Positions 6,991 through 11,573 of a stretch of DNA of 11,573 nt are shown piece by piece. The stretch is from Flavobacteriaceae bacterium. Its GTDB lineage: Bacteria > Bacteroidota > Bacteroidia > Flavobacteriales > Flavobacteriaceae. Positions within the stretch are counted from its first letter, which is position 1. Every line of letters starts with the position of its first letter. Under the pieces are notes generated by a model. It made no database searches, was not told the origin of the DNA, and saw only the letters and a list, made by a program, of their open reading frames with translations. Location of the stretch: the NCBI GenBank assembly GCA_030633225.1, contig DAOVTF010000027.1, forward strand, positions 1 to 11,573. The letters are read 5' to 3'. The position numbers and the translations under genes are program-made.

Positions 6991-7102
6991 TAAAGTTATG
7001 TTAAATCACTTTTTTTCAACCTTTACAATTTTTATGTCTGCAGATGAAAAACAGTTGTTGAGATTAAATTTTAAAATTTTAATTTAGGATTAAAAGATAA
7101 TA
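6991..7102. other. Intergenic region after ribH, no gene seen
   Basis: Very AT-rich sequence downstream of the ribH stop. It holds only an A/T palindrome (TTAAAATTTTAA, near 7068-7082) and no GC-stem terminator or open frame of note. ribH transcripts may read through into the mutL operon. Confidence 0.4.
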
Positions 7103-7582
7103 TCAAGTTGAAGCTAGTGCAGCCATTTTTATAGCAGCAATTGCTGATTCTATACCCTTGTTGCCAAATTTTCCACCAGACCTTTCAATCGATTGTTTTT
7201 TAGTATTATCTGTCAAAACACAAAAAATGGTTGGAACATCGTATTGAAGATTAATATCTTTAATGCCCTGACTAACTGCTTCACAAACAAAATCAAAATG
7301 TTTAGTTTCTCCTTGAATTACATTCCCTATAGCAATTACAGCATCTAATTTTTGATTTTTTATAAGGTGTTTGCATCCAAAAATTAATTCATAACTACCT
7401 GGTACAAATTTAGTTACAATATTTATTTCTAAAGCACCATTTTCAATTAATGTATCAAAAGCACCTTTTCGTAAATTATCTGTAATGTCAAAATTCCACT
7501 CAGAAACAACAATCCCAAATCGAAAATCTTTCGCATTTGGGATTGTGTTTTTATCGTAAGCTGATAAATTGGTTGTAGCCAT
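7103..7582 (-). CDS. ribH: 6,7-dimethyl-8-ribityllumazine synthase
   Basis: This 159-residue enzyme condenses 5-amino-6-ribitylaminouracil with 3,4-dihydroxy-2-butanone 4-phosphate to form the direct riboflavin precursor, in the cytoplasm. Family landmarks are all visible: FGIVVSEWN near 22-30 (substrate-stacking aromatic), VPGSYEL at 60-66, IGNVIQGETKHFDF with the catalytic-region histidine H95, FCVLTDNTKKQSIER leading to the phosphate-contacting arginine, and GNKGIESA at 140-147. The usual E before the second aromatic motif (PGAxE) is kept as SYE. ATG 7582 gives the standard length. It lies 13 bases after the TPR gene stop, which implies co-transcription. No FMN riboswitch precedes the pair. 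The neighbouring small gene is on a separate promoter. Confidence 0.97.
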   Translation of the reverse strand: MATTNLSAYDKNTIPNAKDFRFGIVVSEWNFDITDNLRKGAFDTLIENGALEINIVTKFVPGSYELIFGCKHLIKNQKLDAVIAIGNVIQGETKHFDFVCEAVSQGIKDINLQYDVPTIFCVLTDNTKKQSIERSGGKFGNKGIESAIAAIKMAALAST

Positions 7583-7595
7583 AAGTTAATAGCTT

Positions 7596-8360
7596 TTATT
7601 CTTTTGTAAATTGTGCTCTTTGGATATAGATATTAATATTTTTTGCTTCTTCAGATTTTGAATAATCATCTTTAATTTTTGTAAAATAATCTTCTGCTTT
7701 ATCAAACTCTTTCAATTCCATTGCAGTATTACCTGCTTTGAATAAATAAAGAGGTGAAGTAAAATTATTATCTTTATAATTAGCTGCATCGATATAATAT
7801 TGAAGTGCTTCTTTTGGTTGGTCTATTTCAGCAAAAGCATCACCAATATTCCCTAAGGCTAAAGCACCTAACATTTCGTCATCAGACGAAAAATCATTTA
7901 AATATTTGATTGCATTTTCATAATCACCAGTTTTTAAGTATGCAATTCCGCTCATATATTTCGCTAAATTACCTGCTTTGGTATTGCTATAATTATCAAC
8001 AATATCAATTAAACCATATTTTCCATCAGCACCATTTAAACTTAAATTGTATAACGAATCAATTTCTGATGTAGAATTTTGAGCTTGCTCAAAATATGCT
8101 TTTGGGTAAGAAAGCTCATCTGCTGCCTCAGTTTCTTTTGGCTCTAAAATATATTTATTATAAGCTAAATATGCTAAGATAATTGCTGCAACAGCAATTA
8201 GTCCGGTAAAAATTATTTTTTGATTTTTTTCAACCCATTGCTCCGATCTTGAAGCGGTATCATCTAAAGTATTAAAAACTTCTGCAGTTGTGCTTTGATC
8301 TTCAAGGCTAACTTGCGAACCTTTCTTTACTTTATTTCCTTTCTTTTTATATGTTGCCAT
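7596..8360 (-). CDS. Tetratricopeptide repeat protein with N-terminal membrane anchor (YfgM-like)
   Basis: The 254-residue protein begins with a basic Lys-rich tail (1-15) and an acidic linker, then one transmembrane helix (about 49-67, IIFTGLIAVAAIILAYLAY), and a helical repeat domain. At least three TPR-like helix pairs can be read: about 130-158 (AKYMSGIAYLKTGDYENAI), 166-196 (LGNIGDAFAEIDQPKEAL) and 203-237 (LFKAGNTAMELKEFDKAE). The arrangement, with a short cytoplasmic tail and a periplasmic TPR domain, resembles YfgM/TPR_21 proteins that associate with chaperones and the Sec translocon; that function is inferred only from architecture. It is the first gene of a two-gene unit with ribH, and the pairing is common in Flavobacteria. 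It diverges from recF across a 193-base gap. Confidence 0.85.
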   Translation of the reverse strand: MATYKKKGNKVKKGSQVSLEDQSTTAEVFNTLDDTASRSEQWVEKNQKIIFTGLIAVAAIILAYLAYNKYILEPKETEAADELSYPKAYFEQAQNSTSEIDSLYNLSLNGADGKYGLIDIVDNYSNTKAGNLAKYMSGIAYLKTGDYENAIKYLNDFSSDDEMLGALALGNIGDAFAEIDQPKEALQYYIDAANYKDNNFTSPLYLFKAGNTAMELKEFDKAEDYFTKIKDDYSKSEEAKNINIYIQRAQFTKE

Positions 8361-8553
8361 TGGTATATTAAATTAATTTCGCAAAAGTATAATTTTTATT
8401 GAAAAATATAACTTATTTTATACTTAATTTTTGTTTTTTTGTATGGATTATTTACGATAAAGCTGTATTATTTTAGTAAACTGATTAACAATGTTGTAGG
8501 TATGGTTAGTGTGGTAGAATTTCAATATTCTATGTTAAATTTTCAAATTCAAT
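8361..8553. other. Divergent intergenic region between the TPR gene and recF
   Basis: Apart from the minus-strand -7 box at 8382-8389, this AT-rich gap holds one weak plus-strand candidate for recF: TTG at 8494-8496, 18 bases, then TAGAATTTC at 8515-8523, which carries one extra base relative to TAnnTTTG. No open frame, repeat array or structured RNA is evident. Confidence 0.5.
8382..8389 (-). promoter_or_regulatory. -7 box (TACTTTTG) of the TPR-ribH unit
   Basis: The minus strand reads TACTTTTG, an exact TAnnTTTG match 21 bases ahead of ATG 8360, giving a leader of about 16 bases. No good TTG is seen at the -33 distance. Confidence 0.5.
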
Positions 8554-9654
8554 ATGTATTTAAAAAAATTATCAATTATTAATTACAAAAATTTTGCATC
8601 AAAATCATTTGAGTTTGATAGTAAAATAAATTGTTTAGTTGGTAATAATGGTGTTGGTAAAACAAATGTTTTAGATGCAATTTATTATTTGGCTTATTCA
8701 AAAGGGTATTTCAATAGTATTTCACTTCAGAATATCAAACATGGTGAAGATTTTTTTGTTTTAGATGGTATTTTTGATAAAAATGAAAGAGAAGAAATTA
8801 TAAACTGCAGTTTTAAAAAAGGACTTAAAAAAGTTATCAAAAGAAATGGAAAGGAATATGAAAAAGTTTCAGATCATTTTGGTTTAATTCCATTAGTTAT
8901 TATTTCGCCCTCAGATTCTAATTTAATTGTTGAAGGAAGTGATTTACGAAGAAAATTCATGGATAGTATTATCTCGTTGAATGATAGAGATTATTTACAA
9001 TGCTTGATAAAATATAATAAAATACTTTCTCAAAGAAATTCACTATTAAAATATTTCGCTGCAAATCACACTTTTGATGCTGTAAATATTGAAGTTTATA
9101 ACGAACAATTGATTAATTTTGGAGAGGAACTTTTTAAAAAACGTAAAAAATTCATTGAAGAGTTTGTTCCTATTTTTAAATCGAGATACAGTCACATAAT
9201 TAATAATAGTCGAGATGAAACTATATTAGAGAATGTTTCATTATCTTATAAAACTCAGTTAGATAAATTAAGATTTAGTGAATTATTAAAGGGTAATTTA
9301 GAAAGAGATAGGATATTACAATTTACATCTGTTGGAGTACATAAAGATGATCTTTTATTTAAGATCAACGATTACCCAATAAAGAAAACAGGATCTCAAG
9401 GCCAGCAAAAATCATTTTTGATTGCTTTAAAATTAGCACAATTTGATTTTTTAAGGCAAAAAGCAGGTTTTAAACCTTTATTATTATTAGATGATATTTT
9501 TGATAAATTAGATGATAATAGAGTGGGGCAGCTTTTATCTTTAGTAAATGATGAAAATTTTGGGCAACTATTTATATCAGATACTCATGTTGAAAGAACT
9601 GAAAATTTAATAAAGAAAACAGAGCAAAGCTATAAAATGTTTGAATTGAAGTAA
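8554..9654 (+). CDS. recF: DNA replication and repair protein RecF
   Basis: The 366-residue protein has the full RecF set of SMC-like ATPase motifs: Walker A GNNGVGKT (30-37), the RecF signature [20 protein letters not shown] (118-137), the VGVHKDDL segment (260-267), ABC signature SQGQQK (281-286), Walker B LLLLDD (309-314) with a D-loop, and SDTH (342-345). RecF acts with RecO and RecR to load RecA at gaps and stalled forks on single-stranded DNA edges; it works in the cytoplasm on DNA. ATG 8554 fits the family N-terminus ([14 protein letters not shown]). The usual dnaA-dnaN neighbours are absent, as is normal in Bacteroidota. The DUF721/DciA gene follows after 34 bases and is probably co-transcribed. 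Confidence 0.97.
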   Translation: MYLKKLSIINYKNFASKSFEFDSKINCLVGNNGVGKTNVLDAIYYLAYSKGYFNSISLQNIKHGEDFFVLDGIFDKNEREEIINCSFKKGLKKVIKRNGKEYEKVSDHFGLIPLVIISPSDSNLIVEGSDLRRKFMDSIISLNDRDYLQCLIKYNKILSQRNSLLKYFAANHTFDAVNIEVYNEQLINFGEELFKKRKKFIEEFVPIFKSRYSHIINNSRDETILENVSLSYKTQLDKLRFSELLKGNLERDRILQFTSVGVHKDDLLFKINDYPIKKTGSQGQQKSFLIALKLAQFDFLRQKAGFKPLLLLDDIFDKLDDNRVGQLLSLVNDENFGQLFISDTHVERTENLIKKTEQSYKMFELK

Positions 9655-9688
9655 TTAAACTGAATTAAATAATAGAGTTAAGCAAATA

Positions 9689-9985
9689 ATGTCCAAACGA
9701 GAAAATGAAACTTTTAAGATTAAAGATTTGATGCAAAATATGTTGCAAGAAAATAAATTGCAAAAAGGTATTGATCAAATTACAGTAAAAGAAGCTTGGA
9801 AAGATGTAATGGGAAATGGTGTTGTAAGTTATACAGAATCTGTTTTATTGCGAAAAAACACTTTGATTGTCAAACTTAGTTCTGCACCTTTACGTGAAGA
9901 ATTGAGCTACGGAAAGAATAAAATTATTGATATGTTAAATACATCTTTAAAAAAAGATTTAATTAAGAATATCAAATTAGTTTAA
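9689..9985 (+). CDS. DUF721 / DciA-like protein
   Basis: A 98-residue DUF721-family protein. It has an N-terminal helix (KIKDLMQNMLQENKLQKGI), the conserved tryptophan region VKEAWKDVMG (34-43), a beta strand TLIVKLSSAPLREELSY and the closing helix KNKIIDMLN. DUF721 includes DciA, the ancestral loader of the replicative helicase DnaB in bacteria lacking DnaC/DnaI. This is the short version that ends right after the core domain. The link with recF, 34 bases upstream, is common in Bacteroidota. A helicase-loading role is inferred from the family, not shown here. The ATG at 9689 is the only reasonable start. A strong terminator begins right after the stop. Confidence 0.85.
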   Translation: MSKRENETFKIKDLMQNMLQENKLQKGIDQITVKEAWKDVMGNGVVSYTESVLLRKNTLIVKLSSAPLREELSYGKNKIIDMLNTSLKKDLIKNIKLV

Positions 9986-9986
9986 A

Positions 9987-10022
9987 TCAAAAAATCCAAT
10001 GAGAACTCATTGGATTTTTTGA
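9987..10022. terminator. Bidirectional rho-independent terminator between DUF721 and ndk
   Basis: Two 17-base arms (9987-10003 and 10006-10022) are perfect reverse complements around a two-base AA centre. The GC part CCAATGAG/CTCATTGG makes the stem, flanked by A6 on one side and T6 on the other, so it can end transcripts from both the plus-strand recF pair and the minus-strand ndk. Confidence 0.9.
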
Positions 10023-10038
10023 ATGTATAAGTTTTTAC

Positions 10039-10458
10039 TTAGAAAATTTCTCTACCAGAAAAATGAAATGTTCCTTCAATAGCAGCGTTTTCATCACTAT
10101 CAGAACCATGAACGGCATTTTCGCTAATCGAATCAGCAAATAATTTTCTAATAGTACCATCTGCAGCTTCCTTAGGGTTTGTAGCTCCAATTAAAGTTCT
10201 AAAATCTTCCACTGCATTTTCTTTTTCTAAAATTGCTGCAACAATTGGACCTCTAGTCATATATTCAACCAATTCACCAAAAAATGGTCTTTCATTATGA
10301 ATTGCGTAAAATGCCTTAGCATCTCTTAAAGTCATTTGAGTTTGTTTCATTGCCACAATTTTAAATCCTGCAGCACTAATTTTTTCAAGGATTGCACCAG
10401 TATTTCCTTTTTCAAGTGAATCTGGTTTTAGCATTGTAAATGTTCTATTTGTTGCCAT
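10039..10458 (-). CDS. ndk: Nucleoside diphosphate kinase
   Basis: The 139-residue enzyme transfers the gamma phosphate from ATP to nucleoside diphosphates through a phosphohistidine, balancing NTP and dNTP pools in the cytoplasm. The catalytic H117 sits in NAVHGSDS (114-121). Other nucleotide-site residues are present: K11 in TMLKPDS, Y51 and F59 in the FY..H..RPFF region, R87, T93 in GATNP, R104 in GTIRK and N114. The length matches Bacteroidota NDKs and the start [13 protein letters not shown] is standard. The gene stands alone with its own promoter and shares the terminator on its 3' side. Confidence 0.98.
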   Translation of the reverse strand: MATNRTFTMLKPDSLEKGNTGAILEKISAAGFKIVAMKQTQMTLRDAKAFYAIHNERPFFGELVEYMTRGPIVAAILEKENAVEDFRTLIGATNPKEAADGTIRKLFADSISENAVHGSDSDENAAIEGTFHFSGREIF

Positions 10459-10485
10459 TATTTTTTATTAGTTTTAAATTTTGTG

Positions 10486-10515
10486 CAAAAATACTCTATT
10501 TGATCAAAATACAAA
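10486..10515 (-). promoter_or_regulatory. Promoter of ndk
   Basis: The minus strand carries TTTG (10512-10515), 18 bases, then TATTTTTG (10486-10493), matching both Bacteroidota promoter halves. The predicted start near 10480 leaves a leader of about 22 A/T-rich bases before ATG 10458. Confidence 0.7.
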
Positions 10516-10533
10516 GAGCACCAATTAAAAAGT

Positions 10534-11559
10534 TTAATATTTTTGACTGTACGTCTCGTAAAGTTTATTGTTTTCTCCTCTTATTTCCATTTCGACAGAA
10601 TTATTTTTCATATCAAATATTAAAATCCCAAAATTTTTATCAAAAACTACATTGCCAATTCTATAAGGATTTTCTTCTCCGCTAAATGAGGAATAACTAT
10701 GTGTTAATCCACTAGCTGTAATATCAATTAATGGATATTTTAGATTTGGAATTGTATCTTTGGAAATTTCGGCAATATGCCTATCTCCTGATAAGATAAT
10801 AACACCATTTGCTTTAGAATTTGAAATAATTTCTTTCAATTTATCGACTTCGTGAGGCATGTTTCCCCAACTTTCAAAACCATGTTCAAAAGATAAGAAT
10901 TGAACACTACTCACAATTATATTAAAATTAGAATTTGAGTTATTTAACTCACTTTCTAACCATTGCCATTGCTTTTCTCCAAGCATGGTTCCCTTACCAT
11001 AATTATTTGGAACATACCTTTTTAGACCAGTTGAATCGTTTGTTAGTGAGCTTCTAAAATATCGAGTATCTAGAATAATTAGATTTATAAAATTATTATC
11101 TATCTTGAATTTTTTGGAAAAATAAACACCTTTGCGTGCTCTTCTTTGATCCAAAGAATCAACATCAAAAAAATCTAGAAATAGTTTTTGAACACTATCC
11201 TTTTTATCATATTCAAGTCCGCCATCATTTATTCCGTAATCATGATCATCCCATGTGCCTAAAACTGGAACCTGTTTAACGAAAGCTTGATATGCAGAAT
11301 CATTTTTTTGCTTTTCGTAATTCTTTTTCATTAATACCATGTCATAAGTATCTGAGTAAATAATATCACCTCCCCAAACAAAAACATCGGGATTATTTTT
11401 TAAAATTTCATTCCACATAGTATTCTTAATGTTTTGGTTATTACAAGAACCAAAGGCTAGAATAAAATTGTTTAAAGGTTTCTCTTCTATAGTGATAGGT
11501 GCTGTTTTTTTATTACAGGAAACAATTAATATCAAGAAAATAAATAAATATCTTTTCAT
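10534..11559 (-). CDS. PhoD-like alkaline phosphatase family lipoprotein
   Basis: The 341-residue protein has a lipoprotein signal: MKRY, hydrophobic FIFLILIV, lipobox LIVSC with C15 as the acylated cysteine. The mature part is a metallophosphoesterase of the PhoD-like group: FGSCN at 36-40, WGGDIIYSDT (62-71), GTWDDHDYG (101-109, with D105 and H106), LDTRYFR (163-169), EKQWQWLESEL, SSVQFLS and SGDRHIAEI (257-265, H261). These are the metal-binding positions of the family, which cleaves phosphomonoesters or phosphodiesters outside the cell membrane. It lacks the large N-terminal domain of Bacillus PhoD, so it belongs to the shorter bacterial set whose substrate is not defined. ATG 11559 gives a proper signal peptide. 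A 75-base gap with the ndk promoter separates it from ndk; co-transcription is possible as no terminator is seen. Confidence 0.9.
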   Translation of the reverse strand: MKRYLFIFLILIVSCNKKTAPITIEEKPLNNFILAFGSCNNQNIKNTMWNEILKNNPDVFVWGGDIIYSDTYDMVLMKKNYEKQKNDSAYQAFVKQVPVLGTWDDHDYGINDGGLEYDKKDSVQKLFLDFFDVDSLDQRRARKGVYFSKKFKIDNNFINLIILDTRYFRSSLTNDSTGLKRYVPNNYGKGTMLGEKQWQWLESELNNSNSNFNIIVSSVQFLSFEHGFESWGNMPHEVDKLKEIISNSKANGVIILSGDRHIAEISKDTIPNLKYPLIDITASGLTHSYSSFSGEENPYRIGNVVFDKNFGILIFDMKNNSVEMEIRGENNKLYETYSQKY

Positions 11560-11573
11560 AAATAATGAGTTAA

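Noticed and set aside
7060..7102. Possible FMN riboswitch or structured RNA near ribH
   Set aside because: The region is downstream of ribH, is almost pure A/T and has none of the conserved FMN-element blocks; the short leader before the TPR-ribH unit also has no room for one.
8518..8549. GAATTT ... AAATTC inverted repeat just before recF
   Set aside because: Six-base A/T arms with a 20-base spacer are expected by chance in sequence this AT-rich.
10440..10685. Plus-strand 81-codon frame between ndk and the PhoD-like gene
   Set aside because: It overlaps the ndk promoter and the 3' end of the phosphatase gene, and the product looks like translated AT-rich noise.

Overview
The window is an AT-rich, gene-dense stretch of chromosome from a member of the Bacteroidota, most likely the family Flavobacteriaceae. 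This rests on several things visible in the sequence: good matches to the Bacteroidota -7 box TAnnTTTG ahead of several genes, no Shine-Dalgarno ladders, Bacteroidota-type protein families (GlmU-family N-terminal domain, DUF3943, twin rhomboids behind mutL, recF followed by DUF721/DciA), and very short intergenic gaps. No mobile element, CRISPR array, tRNA or rRNA is visible. The genus cannot be fixed from the sequence alone.

Left end (1-1240): the N-terminal 311 codons of a GlmU-family sugar nucleotidyltransferase/acyltransferase run off the left edge on the minus strand. Divergent from it, a 47-codon open frame looks like the first third of a DUF302 protein and is read here as a gene remnant. 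A perfect 8-bp inverted repeat overlaps its stop codon and a -7 box that sits almost on top of the next start codon.

1241-2110 is a DUF3943 envelope protein on the plus strand, convergent with a long minus-strand cluster. In transcription order that cluster is: a TPR membrane protein (8360-7596), ribH (7582-7103), then, from its own promoter, a 96-residue single-span membrane protein (6934-6644), mutL (6644-4791), two different rhomboid proteases (4782-4045 and 4028-3171) and a membrane-anchored endonuclease/exonuclease/phosphatase-fold hydrolase (3156-2131). The last five genes are spaced by -1, 8, 16 and 14 bases and almost certainly form one operon combining mismatch repair with membrane proteolysis. 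The last two genes start with GTG and TTG.

8554-9985 (plus) holds recF and a DUF721/DciA gene, a repair and helicase-loading pair, closed by a near-perfect bidirectional terminator. Facing them, on the minus strand, are ndk (10458-10039) with a clear promoter, and a PhoD-type phosphatase lipoprotein (11559-10534).

Most of the window is ordinary core genome. I do not see a convincing new biological system. The parts that deserve a second look are the DUF302 remnant with the palindrome/promoter beside it, the mutL-rhomboid-rhomboid-hydrolase operon, a MutL whose endonuclease motifs look degenerate, and the small membrane protein translationally coupled to mutL.
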